Below are positions 47,158 through 55,940 of a DNA stretch of 64,000 nt, one piece after another. This DNA comes from CAVXYG01 sp963706835 (GTDB taxonomy: Bacteria; Actinomycetota; Actinomycetes; S36-B12; GCA-2699445). The stretch's first letter is position 1. Each line of letters begins with the position of its first letter. The notes under the pieces were generated by a model, which was given only the letters and a program-made list of their open reading frames with translations, made no database searches and was not told where the DNA came from. The stretch is taken from NCBI GenBank assembly GCA_963706835.1, contig CAVPOB010000008.1:124001-188000 (forward strand). Direction: 5' to 3'. A program made the translations under genes and the position numbers.

Positions 47158-48374
47158 TACGGTGCGATGGGTCGGGCGAGCTTGCCGGTGTGCCCCAGCG
47201 GCAGGTCGTCGACGAACTCGATGCGGCGCGGTGTGCTGGCCCGGCCCAGGCGATCGGCGACCAGCCCCAGCAACTCCTCGTGCAGCGGGCCGCTCTCGAC
47301 GTCGTGGGTATCGGTCACCACGTAGGAGACCGGGACCTTCCCCCACTCCGGGTCCGGCTCGGCCAGGGTCAGCGCATCGATGACGCGCTGGTGGGCGCAC
47401 AGGGCGTAGGACACCGCTTGCAGCGACACCTTGACCCCGCCCACCTTCACGATCTGATCGAGCCGAGCGGCGATCTCGATCCCGCCGGGCACCATCCGGC
47501 CGATGTCGGGGGAGTGGTAGCCGTCGGGGCGGAAGGCCGCTGCGGTGAGATCCGGCCGCAGCCGGTAGCCCAGTGCCAGCGTGGGGCCGCTGATGACGAC
47601 GCGGCCCGGACCGGCGGCGCTGACTTCCCCCGACTCCTCGTTGTGGAAGGCGACCCCGACACCCTCCAACGGGGTGCCGTTGTACAGCACGCCGCCGCAG
47701 GTCTCCGTCGCGCCGTAGGTCTCCACGAGCCGGACGCCCCGCGCCAGGGCGGCGTCGCGATCCTGCGGCAGCAGTGCGGACCCGCCGACGAGGACGGCCT
47801 CGAAGCCGGCCAGTGCGTCCAGCGCGGAGCCGCCCTGTGCCACGAGGCGCCGCAACTGGGTGGGGACGAGCGAGACATAGGCGGGCAAGCCGTTCTGCTC
47901 GGCCCGCTGCACGGCATGGCGGGCCTCCTCGGTGAAGGCTGTCGCTGTGAAGGGCGCGGCGCCGCCCACCGAGCTGAGCGCCAGTGGCTCCTGCCCACCG
48001 CGAATGCTGCGCACTACCGCGACGATGCCGCCGATGCCGGTGACCGGGACCGCGATGAGCCAGAGTCCAGGGCCGCCCAGCGCTGCCGCGCCCCGGTCTG
48101 CGGCGGCGACCAGCGCGGCAGCGGACAGCAGCACCCCTTGCGGTTCCCCGGTCGAGCCGCTGGTCGCCACGATCAGCGCTGCTTCGTCGTGGTCGATGGG
48201 CGCGTCCTCGCGCAACGCCGAGGACAGGGTGGCGGTGTGGTGCCCGGAGGGGGCGGGCGCTACCGCCAGCGGCTGCTGCTGGCCATCCAGCAGATCGCGC
48301 ATCGCAGCAGCGACATCGGCGACGCCGGCGGGGCCGGGTCGTACCAGGAGGCGGCGGGGTGTGGGTCGGCTCAT
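47157..48374 (-). CDS. menE: O-succinylbenzoate-CoA ligase
   Basis: An acyl-adenylate-forming enzyme that activates o-succinylbenzoate with CoA. The 405 residues have the AMP-binding LIVATSGSTGEPQGVLLS, VETYGATETCGGVLYNG and PDIGRMVPGGIEIAARLDQIVKVGG (shown by its DIGRM and RLDQIVKVGG parts), and the catalytic Lys in LGHTGKLARP. It is slightly short for the family but complete. It is divergent from menB with 49 bp between the starts, so both directions share a compact promoter region. Confidence 0.9.
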   Translation of the reverse strand: MSRPTPRRLLVRPGPAGVADVAAAMRDLLDGQQQPLAVAPAPSGHHTATLSSALREDAPIDHDEAALIVATSGSTGEPQGVLLSAAALVAAADRGAAALGGPGLWLIAVPVTGIGGIVAVVRSIRGGQEPLALSSVGGAAPFTATAFTEEARHAVQRAEQNGLPAYVSLVPTQLRRLVAQGGSALDALAGFEAVLVGGSALLPQDRDAALARGVRLVETYGATETCGGVLYNGTPLEGVGVAFHNEESGEVSAAGPGRVVISGPTLALGYRLRPDLTAAAFRPDGYHSPDIGRMVPGGIEIAARLDQIVKVGGVKVSLQAVSYALCAHQRVIDALTLAEPDPEWGKVPVSYVVTDTHDVESGPLHEELLGLVADRLGRASTPRRIEFVDDLPLGHTGKLARPIAP

Positions 48375-48423
48375 CACCGATAGCCTAGGGGTGGTGCGAA
48401 TTCCCGGAAAGGACAGCCCTGCC

Positions 48424-49344
48424 ATGGACTCTCGGACGCGTTACGTCCTGCCTCCCGTCGTCGCACCGGACTCGCCGGCCCAGGCGGACCCGGCGTACTC
48501 CAGCATCACCCCGGCGCTGGCCTGGCAGGCGCACGAGGGCTTCGGCGACATCCGCTACGAGACGGCCGAAGGCATCGCCAAGATCACGATCAACCGCCCC
48601 CACAAGCGCAATGCGTTCCGTCCGCAGACGCTGTTCGAGCTGGAGCGGGCCTTCCGGATGGCACGCGACGACGACGAGGTCGGTGTCATCATCCTCACCG
48701 GGGCCGGCGATTGGGCGTTCTGCTCCGGCGGCGATCAGGTGATCCGCGGCGACGACGGCTACATCGGGGACGACGAAGTGGCCCAGAAGGGCATCGGTCG
48801 GCTCAACGTCCTGGATCTGCAGATTCAGATCCGCCGCACCCCGAAGCCGGTGATCGCGATGGTGGCCGGCTACGCCATCGGCGGCGGTCACGTCCTGCAC
48901 ATCGTGTGCGACCTGACGATCGCCGCGGACAACGCCCGGTTCGGGCAGACCGGCCCGAAGGTCGGATCCTTCGACGGCGGGTACGGCTCGGGCCTGCTGG
49001 CCCGCCAGATCGGCCAGAAGCGCTCGCGCGAGGTGTGGATGCTGTGTCGGCAGTACGGCGCGGAGCAGGCCTACGACTGGGGCCTGGTCAACGCGGTGGT
49101 GCCGTTGCGCGACTTGGAGACCGAGACCGTCGCATGGGCGCGCGAGATGCTGCAACTGTCGCCGTTGGCGCTGCGGATGCTCAAGGCCTCGCACAACGCC
49201 GCCGACGACGGACTGGCCGGCATCCAGCAACTGGCGGGTGACGCGACGCTGCTGTTCTACATGACCGAGGAGGCCCAGGAGGGCCGCGACGCGTACAAGG
49301 AGAAGCGGCGGCCGCAGTTCGAGCGGTTCCCGAAACGACCGTGA
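48424..49344 (+). CDS. menB: 1,4-dihydroxy-2-naphthoyl-CoA synthase
   Basis: A crotonase-fold enzyme that closes the naphthoate ring. The 306 residues have ITINRPHKRNAFRPQT, the FCSGGDQVIRGDDGY oxyanion loop, GYAIGGGHVLHIVCDLTIA, and the MenB-specific GPKVGSFDGGYGSGLLAR and C-terminal FYMTEEAQEGRDAYKEKR. The N-terminal 50 residues are a typical actinobacterial extension. The end overlaps menC by GTGA. Confidence 0.96.
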   Translation: MDSRTRYVLPPVVAPDSPAQADPAYSSITPALAWQAHEGFGDIRYETAEGIAKITINRPHKRNAFRPQTLFELERAFRMARDDDEVGVIILTGAGDWAFCSGGDQVIRGDDGYIGDDEVAQKGIGRLNVLDLQIQIRRTPKPVIAMVAGYAIGGGHVLHIVCDLTIAADNARFGQTGPKVGSFDGGYGSGLLARQIGQKRSREVWMLCRQYGAEQAYDWGLVNAVVPLRDLETETVAWAREMLQLSPLALRMLKASHNAADDGLAGIQQLAGDATLLFYMTEEAQEGRDAYKEKRRPQFERFPKRP

Positions 49345-50351
49345 CGGCGTCACTGGCCGCGGTACAGGATGCCGCAGTCCCGTTCGCCGTTCCGCTGCGC
49401 ACGGCATTCCGCGGAACTCGGCGCCGAATCGGGCTCCTCATCCCTGGTCCCGCCGGGTGGGGCGAGTTCGCGCCGTTCGACGACTACCCGGCGCGGCTGG
49501 CCGGTCGGTGGCTGCGCAGCGCGCTGGAGGCGTCCCATGCCGGATGGCCGCAGCCGGTGCGCGATTCCGTCGCCGTGAACGCGATCGTGCCCGCGATCGC
49601 TGCAGATGACCCGCTGCTACGGGAACTGGCCGAACCGCGCGGCTCAGGTCCGCAGCGCGGCGGTTCGGCCATTGCCACGGTGAAGGTGAAGGTCACCGGT
49701 CACATCGAGGCCGACCAGGCCCGGGTGGCGGCGGTGCGGGCGGCCGCAGGGCCCAGCGCTCGGATCCGACTGGACGTCAACGCCGCCTGGAGTCTGAGCG
49801 ATGCGCTGCGGCAACTGCCCGCGCTGGCGCAGGCCGCGGACGGTCTGGAGTACGTCGAGCAGCCCCTGGCGTCCCTGGCGGAGATCGCCGTGCTGCGCCG
49901 TGAGACCGGGGTCGCGGTTGCCGTGGATGAGAGCCTGCGCCGAGCGCAGGATCCCTTCGACGCCGAGCTGGTGGCTGCGGTGCGCGAGTGCGCCGATGTG
50001 GCGGTGCTGAAGGTGGCGCCGCTGGGCGGGGTCGCCGCGGTCCTGCGACTGGCGGGCGAGCTGGCGATGCCCGTGGTGGTCTCCGGCGCGATGGAGACCT
50101 CGATCGGGCTTGCGGCCGGCATCGCAGCAGCCTGCGCCCTGCCCGACGAGCCGCTGGCGTGCGGACTGGCCACGGGCGCGCTGCTCGCCGCCGATGTCGT
50201 TGCCGCGCCGATCGTCCCCACTGCTGGCAGGCTGGCTGCCATGAAGCCAGTACCGGATGCCGATGCGCTCGCGGCGGCTGCCGCGGGGGTCTCGGCAGCG
50301 CAGGAGCGCCGGTTGCGCCGCCGCTTGGCCGAGGCGTGGCAGTACCGGTGA
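49341..50351 (+). CDS. menC: O-succinylbenzoate synthase
   Basis: An enolase-superfamily dehydratase. Catalytic and metal residues are visible in TVKVKVTG (KxK), IRLDVNAAW (Asp), LEYVEQPLAS (Glu), AVAVDESL (Asp) and VAVLKVAPLGG (Lys). The 336-residue length and GWGEFAPFDDY start fit MenC of actinobacteria. It overlaps menB and menD by GTGA, giving a menBCD operon. Confidence 0.93.
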   Translation: MTASLAAVQDAAVPFAVPLRTAFRGTRRRIGLLIPGPAGWGEFAPFDDYPARLAGRWLRSALEASHAGWPQPVRDSVAVNAIVPAIAADDPLLRELAEPRGSGPQRGGSAIATVKVKVTGHIEADQARVAAVRAAAGPSARIRLDVNAAWSLSDALRQLPALAQAADGLEYVEQPLASLAEIAVLRRETGVAVAVDESLRRAQDPFDAELVAAVRECADVAVLKVAPLGGVAAVLRLAGELAMPVVVSGAMETSIGLAAGIAAACALPDEPLACGLATGALLAADVVAAPIVPTAGRLAAMKPVPDADALAAAAAGVSAAQERRLRRRLAEAWQYR

Positions 50352-52072
50352 ATCCCGCCACGGCCCAGGCGCAGGCAATCGTGGCCGCGCTGATCGACGG
50401 CGGTGTTGCCGATGCAGTGCTGTCCCCGGGTTCCCGTTCGGCCCCGCTCGCGCTGGCCCTCGCCGAGGCCGAGCGGGGGAACCGGCTGCGCCTGCACGTG
50501 CGCATCGATGAGCGATCCGCGGGATTCCTCGCCCTCGGGTTGGCCAAGCGCTCCGGTCGGCCGGTGCCGGTGGTGACCACCAGTGGAACGGCGGTCGCCA
50601 ACCTGCTGCCGGCCGTGGTGGAAGCCTCCTATGCGGGGGTGCCGCTGATGGTGCTGAGCGCAGACCGTCCGCCATGGCTGCGCGGCGTCGGCGCTCCGCA
50701 GACCGTGGACCAGCTCAAGATCTTCGGAGACTACCCGCGACTCTTCGCCGAGGTGGCGGTGGCGGGCGAGCAGCCGGGAGGACAGGCCTACTGGCGCTCG
50801 CTGGTCGGCCGGGCGCTGCTGCGGGCGGCGGATGCGATGGACCCTGGGCCGGTGCATCTGAACCTGCCGTTCGCCGAGCCCCTGGTGCCGGACGAGCCGG
50901 CGGCGGGCGAGCCCGTCGCAGAGCGCTCAACGCGCCGGGCGCGCGCCATCCCGTCTGGCGCAGCCGTGCCGCCGCCTGCGCCAGAGCTAGCCGAGCTCAT
51001 GGCGCGCCTGGGCCGGTCGGACACCCCGGTCCGTGGGGTCATCGTGGCGGGAGATCCGCCGGCCGGCTGGGATCCATCCGCGGTCGCCGCGCTGTCGGAT
51101 GGGTGCGGGTGGCCGATCATCGCAGAGCCGACAGCGGGGCTGCACGCTGCCGCGGGGTGGGTGCCCGCCGGGGCGCTGGTAGCCGCTAGCGATCACTGGG
51201 TGTCCGATCACGCGCCGGAGATCGTCCTCACGGTCGGGAGGGTCGGCCTTTCGCGTGACGTCGCCGCTCTGGTGCGACGGGCGCGCCACCACGTGGCCAT
51301 CGATACCGGCACTCGGTGGGCCGATCCCACCCGTACTGCTGAGCTGGTGGTGGGCGCGGTGCCGACGGCTGCCGGATCGGACGGCGCTGCGGACGGCTGG
51401 CGGGATGCCTGGCTGGCCGCCGGCGACAGGGCCGCGGCCCACGTCGAGGCTCTGCTGGCCGAGGAATGGATGTTCAGCGGCCTGCACGTGGCGCAGCACG
51501 TCTGGCGCGAGACCGACGATGCCGCCCAACTCTTCGTCGCCGCGTCGTGGCCCATCCGACAGGTACAGGTCACCGCCATACGGCGCCGCGGGCTGCGGGT
51601 GCTCGCCAATCGCGGCGCGAACGGCATCGACGGGCTGGTGTCGACGGCTTGGGGGGCGGCGGCCGCGCACGACGGCCCGACGGTGGCGCTGCTGGGGGAT
51701 CTGGCGTTCCTGCACGACGGCAACGGCCTGCTGGCACCGGGCCGAGAGCCGCGGCCGCCGCTGCGCTACGTCGTGATTGACAATGATGGCGGCGGCATAT
51801 TTTCGCAATTGGAGCAGGCCGCCCCCCGATTCTCTGCTGACTTTGAGCGGGTCTTCGGCACCCCGCACGGACTGCACCTGGTCGGGAGGACCCGCCTTTC
51901 CGGCGTTCCCGGGCGCGGCGTCGATGATGCGGATCGGTTTCGCGAGGCCTTCGCGGAGTCCCCGCCGGGAGTATCGGTGCTCGTGGCGCAGGTGGCTGAT
52001 CGGGAATCGGAGGCCGATCTGCTGCGGCGAGTGCGGGCGGCGGCCGTGGAAGCGGTCACCCGGCCCGACTAG
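50348..52072 (+). CDS. menD: SEPHCHC synthase
   Basis: Thiamine-diphosphate enzyme that joins 2-oxoglutarate and isochorismate, the first step specific to menaquinone. The 574 residues contain VLSPGSRSAPLALAL, HVRIDERSAGFLALGLAK (with the Glu), TTSGTAVANLLPAVVEA, SADRPPWLRGVGAPQTVDQ, and the ThDP/Mg motif near LLGDLAFLHDGNGL ... VIDNDGGGIF. The start is GTG, overlapping menC. A small hairpin follows at 52112. Confidence 0.96.
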   Translation: MNPATAQAQAIVAALIDGGVADAVLSPGSRSAPLALALAEAERGNRLRLHVRIDERSAGFLALGLAKRSGRPVPVVTTSGTAVANLLPAVVEASYAGVPLMVLSADRPPWLRGVGAPQTVDQLKIFGDYPRLFAEVAVAGEQPGGQAYWRSLVGRALLRAADAMDPGPVHLNLPFAEPLVPDEPAAGEPVAERSTRRARAIPSGAAVPPPAPELAELMARLGRSDTPVRGVIVAGDPPAGWDPSAVAALSDGCGWPIIAEPTAGLHAAAGWVPAGALVAASDHWVSDHAPEIVLTVGRVGLSRDVAALVRRARHHVAIDTGTRWADPTRTAELVVGAVPTAAGSDGAADGWRDAWLAAGDRAAAHVEALLAEEWMFSGLHVAQHVWRETDDAAQLFVAASWPIRQVQVTAIRRRGLRVLANRGANGIDGLVSTAWGAAAAHDGPTVALLGDLAFLHDGNGLLAPGREPRPPLRYVVIDNDGGGIFSQLEQAAPRFSADFERVFGTPHGLHLVGRTRLSGVPGRGVDDADRFREAFAESPPGVSVLVAQVADRESEADLLRRVRAAAVEAVTRPD

Positions 52073-52111
52073 GCCTACTCCAACACATTCTGCGATTTCT
52101 GATTGCAATGT

Positions 52112-52125
52112 ACGGGTGAGCCCGT
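52112..52125. other. Small hairpin downstream of menD
   Basis: ACGGG-TGAG-CCCGT is a 5-bp perfect stem in a locally AT-richer patch (52073-52200) after menD. It could be a weak terminator. Confidence 0.35.
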
Positions 52126-52333
52126 GCTTAGCGCCTTTGTGGTATTCGATATCCTGCGCTCGAGATCCTTGATGCAGTGGGCTCTTTCGAGGCCGTAGTG
52201 GTCGGCGCTATTGCATGCCGCGAAGGCCGGGCGTGTGGGGGACGCGCCTGCTGGGCCGCGCCACCGGCCATCTGACACTCGTGTCGGACCCGCTGCGCAC
52301 CATTGGTCTCGTTGGTTGGCTACGGGGGGAACG

Positions 52334-53167
52334 ATGGCCGCAATGGGGGCGCCTGGTGACGAGGATGCCGGGCAAGCAGCAGCCCGAAGACGTGCGCATG
52401 AGATGTGCCAGATGCGCGCTCAGGGGTACTCGCTGCGTGAGGTCGGGGAGGCGTTCGGCGTCACCCGGGAGCGCGCGCGACAGATCATCCGCGACGCCGA
52501 TGGGCCCAATAGCGCTGAGGCCGCCTCGGCCCGCCGCGAGCGCCTCGGCCGAGACCGGGAGGAGTTGCGCTCCAGGGCGCTGGACCTGGCGTCCGTCGAT
52601 CCGGGCCGAACCGTCGAGGAGGCCGCGGAACTGCTTGGTGTGACGGAGCGGACGCTGCGGACCGCCCTCGGCGACGACGCGCGGCGCTACTTCCTCAACC
52701 GGCGGCGCGGCAACCGTGTCTTCAGCGATGCCGTCATCCTGGCTCACCTGCGAGAGGCGGCCCGACTGGTCGGTGAACCGCTCACCGTACGGGCCTACGA
52801 AGACGTCCGTTCCACGTTTGGCGGTGCGAGTGCGCCGCTGGTGCTGCAGCGGTTCGGCACATGGCGCAGGGCGTGCGTGAGGGCGGGCGTGCGGCACGGA
52901 CAGGTCGTCCGACGCTACTACGAGAGGCGCTGGAGCTTCGATGAGATGCTGCAGGCTGTCGCGGCCTACCTGACGCAGGACGGCGCGCGCGGCTCCTTCG
53001 CCGACTACGAGCGCTGGGCACGGGTCAACGACGGGGCACCGTCGGGGCAGACCATCCGCACCCAGTTCGGCACGTGGAGCAGGGCCAAGGCCGAGGCGCT
53101 GACGCTAGTGGTGCACCACCGCGGCGCAAGCCCCGAGGTTTCCCGGAGCGGGGACCCCGGGGACTAG
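52334..53167 (+). CDS. Protein with sigma-70 region-4-like HTH and homing-endonuclease-associated repeats
   Basis: The 277-residue product starts with a helix-turn-helix of the sigma-70 region 4 type: MRAQGYSLREVGEAFGVT followed by RERARQIIRDAD, the RERxRQIE signature. The middle has VEEAAELLGVTERTLR, a second HTH. The C-terminal half has two copies of an HNH_repeat-like module, ending VLQRFGTWRRACVRAGV and IRTQFGTWSRAKAEAL. No nuclease motif is seen, so it is probably a DNA-binding regulator. The ATG at 52334 has GGGGGGAA upstream. It lies alone between menD and a convergent membrane protein gene. Confidence 0.6.
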   Translation: MAAMGAPGDEDAGQAAARRRAHEMCQMRAQGYSLREVGEAFGVTRERARQIIRDADGPNSAEAASARRERLGRDREELRSRALDLASVDPGRTVEEAAELLGVTERTLRTALGDDARRYFLNRRRGNRVFSDAVILAHLREAARLVGEPLTVRAYEDVRSTFGGASAPLVLQRFGTWRRACVRAGVRHGQVVRRYYERRWSFDEMLQAVAAYLTQDGARGSFADYERWARVNDGAPSGQTIRTQFGTWSRAKAEALTLVVHHRGASPEVSRSGDPGD

Positions 53168-53217
53168 CGAGGCCGGGGTGGTGCTGCAAGTGCTGGCGGC
53201 GGCTGGCGCTGCGGCGG

Positions 53218-53691
53218 CTAGTCCAAGATCGGCAGCTTCGCCGGGAAGACCGGTGCGCGCCTCTGGTGGGCTGCAAGCGCGGCCCGCACCAGGAAGATCT
53301 CGAGGTACAGCAGTGTGCCGACGATCAAGGCCACCGTGATCAGGGGGCTGAGCATCGAACCCACCAGTGCGACGGCGGCCATCGCGACTCCGAGCGCGGC
53401 CAGCGTCGTCAGGATGAAGCTCATCGCCGCGGCGGCGTGCTCGCGAACGGTCGGCGAGTGTCGTGCGGCCGTGAGCAGCAGGGAGGCCGGGATGACGAGG
53501 ACCAGCGCGGCAGCGGGCCAGATCACGATCGCCGCCACCAGGGCGACGGCCGGACCCAGGTGCGCCCAGGTCACCAAGGCGCGCTCCGACATCGGCTGTA
53601 CGTCGAGGAGTTGTCCGTCCGCCGCGTCGAGGACCGGGGCCTCGGCCACGGGTCGGGAAATCACCACTGGCGTTGGTGCGGTGATCGTCAT
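53218..53691 (-). CDS. DUF4870-like membrane protein
   Basis: A 157-residue protein with a soluble N-terminus of about 35 residues and four predicted helices. MSERALVTWAHLGPAVALV and the PTVREHAAAAMSFILTTLAAL stretch fit the DUF4870/Tic20-like pattern (helix, then VREHA, then helices). The function is unknown. It is divergent from the AAA ATPase gene, which starts about 240 bp away. Confidence 0.65.
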   Translation of the reverse strand: MTITAPTPVVISRPVAEAPVLDAADGQLLDVQPMSERALVTWAHLGPAVALVAAIVIWPAAALVLVIPASLLLTAARHSPTVREHAAAAMSFILTTLAALGVAMAAVALVGSMLSPLITVALIVGTLLYLEIFLVRAALAAHQRRAPVFPAKLPILD

Positions 53692-53933
53692 GATCGGGCC
53701 CTCCTTGCATTCGCAGCTCGATGTCTTGGGTCTGCCCTGTGGGCGGCTGGCGAAACTGTTCGGCTCGCGGTGTAGCGGAGGTCACAGGGGCTCTCCGGTC
53801 CTGGCCAGTCAAGGCTGTCGACGGGTGCGGGCCGGTTCGCATCGGCACACGGAGCGACCCGCTGGCGCCGGCCCTCTGTCGGACCCCGCCGGCACAGTGG
53901 AGGCAGTCGCTCACGGGGGAGGGTCCACCACGC

Positions 53934-54891
53934 ATATCCCGATTCACCGACACTCAAGCCGCGCTCGCACTAGCGATCGCCGCCAAGGTTCCCGTCCTGC
54001 TCACCGGTCTGCCCGGCCAGGGCAAGACCGCCACCATCAACGCCATCGCCGAGCAGTACGGCCTGCTGCTGCGCACGCTGGTGGCATCACAGCGCGAGCC
54101 GGCGGACTTGAACGGCCTGCCGTACGCAGACCCGGTGTCGGGCGGGGTCCACATGCTCCCGCAGCAGTGGGCCCGGGATCTGGTCGCGGCCTCGGACGGC
54201 GTGCCGGGCGGCACGGCATCGATGCTGTTCTTCGACGAGATCAGCACGGCGCCCCCGGCGCTGCAGGCCGCCTGCCTGCGCATCCTGGGGGAGCGCGTCG
54301 TGGGCGATCTGCGGCTGCCCGACGACGTGGCCATGGTGCTGGCGCAGAATCCCCCGGATTTCGCCGCTGACGGCTGGGATCTCGCGGCTCCGCTGGCCAA
54401 CCGCGTGGTGCACCTGGACTGGGAGCTGCCGCGGACGTCGTCGCCGACGGGTTCGCCCGTGGCTTCGCTCCGGTTCGGGTGCCGCACCTCGACCGTGCGG
54501 CAGCCGACCAGCAGGTCCGGCAGGCCCGGGTCATGGTCGGGTCGTTCCTGCGGCATCGCCCCGAGCTGCTCGCCACGGTTCCCAAGACTGAGGCCGAGCG
54601 CGCAAAGCCGTTCGCCTCGCCGCGATCCTGGGAATTCGTCGCCCGCCTGATCGGCCTGGCCGAGGCCGCCGGCGCCACCCAAGGCACCCGCAATCTCCTG
54701 GTGCGGGTGCCTTGGGGTCCGGGCCGGGCATGGAGTTCGCCAACTGGCTGGACAATCTCGACCTGCCCGATGCGCATGGGATCCTCGGCCATCCGAAGCG
54801 GTTCGTGGTCCCCGACCGGCATGACAAGGTGTACGCGGTCGTCAACGCGGTACGGGCGATGATCTTGCTTGGTGGCACGGGCGGTAGATGA
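53934..54891 (+). CDS. MoxR-like AAA ATPase, truncated by an IS1380-family remnant (frame problems near 54431 and 54711)
   Basis: A dynein-like or MoxR-type AAA+ ATPase. Walker A is VLLTGLPGQGKTATINAIAE, Walker B SMLFFDEISTAPPALQ, and sensor-like MVLAQNPPDFAADGWDL follows. After 54431 the protein continues in another frame (VPHLDRAAADQQVRQARVMV, PRSWEFVARLIGLAEAAG) and after 54711 in a third (MEFANWLDNLDLPDAHGIL, VVPDRHDKVYAVVNAV). It stops where the IS-like sequence begins, so the C-terminal 50-60 residues are lost. The start is uncertain; homology begins near 53934, with no clear start codon. Confidence 0.7.
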
Positions 54892-55937
54892 GCGAAAGTG
54901 CCTGTCCTGCTTGGGATTCTGGTGTTTGCGAAGACATCAGGACGCCGAGCTGGAAGGCACTCTCAAGGTGAAGCGTAGTCGGTTCAGGAATCGTGTCCAT
55001 CTGCGCGGCGGCGCCGACGGCGTCGTGTCGAAGGCCGGGATCGCAGCTGCTGTACCGGACGGCCCGCGCCACCGGGCTGGATCGGGCCTGTCGGCCGAGC
55101 TGGCCGGGCACCGCAGGGCCCGCTGTGAGCATGATCCGGGCAAGGTGGTGCTGGACCTGGCGGTGATGCTGGCCGCGGGCGGGACTGCCCGGCCGACACC
55201 GCGTTGCTGCGCGGCCGGCAGGAGGGTGTTCGGGCCGGTCGCCTCCGACCCCACCATCTCGCGGACCGTGCATGCGCTGGCCGCGGATCCCGACGGGTCT
55301 GGGCGCGCTGCGCCGGGCCGCCGCGGCCGCCCGCGGCACCGCCGCAGGCCACCTCCCCGGGCCTGCCGGTGAGGTGCTGGTCGACATCGACGGCACCCTG
55401 ATCACCGCCCACTCGGAGAAGCAGGACGCCGCGCCGACCTACAAGCGCGGGTTCGGCTTCCAGCCGCTGCTGGCCTACGCCGACCACGGGGCGGGCGGGA
55501 CCGGGGAGCCGGTCGCCGGGCTGCTGCTGCCGGGCAATGCCAACGCGGGCACCGCCGCCGACCACCAGGCCGTGCTGGACCTGCTCGAGGCCCAGCTCAC
55601 CGACGCCGAACTGGCGGGGCTGGTGGTGCGCACCGACACCGCCGCCTGCACCCACGCCTTCCTGCGGCTGCTCACCGACCGGGGCCACGGCTACACGGTC
55701 GAGTTGTACGCCCGCGCCGACGTCGCCGCCGCCATCGGGAAGGTCCCCGCCGGAGCCTGGGCGCCGTGCACCGACGACGATGCGGGAGCGGTCCGCGACG
55801 GGGCGTGGGTCGCCGAGATCACCGGGCTGCTCGACCTGTCGAAGTGGCCGCCGGGATGCGTCGTGCTCAGCGACGGATTCCGGCCCGGTGTCCCCGAGTG
55901 GATGCGCACCGTCGTGGCGGGTGACCGCGGCGCCTGA
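54892..55937 (+). mobile_element. IS1380-family insertion sequence remnant
   Basis: The sequence carries an IS1380-type transposase coding region without a 3' half and interrupts the AAA ATPase gene at its left side. I could not identify terminal inverted repeats or a target duplication. The right boundary is uncertain and lies close to 55870. Confidence 0.75.
54968..55937 (+). pseudogene. IS1380-family transposase, C-terminally truncated and frame-broken
   Basis: Recognisable parts are EHDPGKVVLDLAVMLAAGG, VFGPVASDPTISRTVHALA, VLVDIDGTLITAHSEKQDAA (first Asp of the DDE triad), TYKRGFGFQPLLAYADHG, LVVRTDTAACTHAFL (second Asp) and WVAEITGLLDLSKWPPG. After that, homology ends; the part with the catalytic Glu is missing, so it cannot be an active enzyme. 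Frame changes near 55042, 55100, 55188, 55230 and 55304 separate the early parts; some are repaired by CG additions, others are not. Confidence 0.8.
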
Positions 55938-55940
55938 TGA

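Noticed and set aside
53721..53933. N-terminal extension of the AAA ATPase to 53721
   Set aside because: The extra part has no family similarity and lies over the promoter area of the divergent membrane protein gene.
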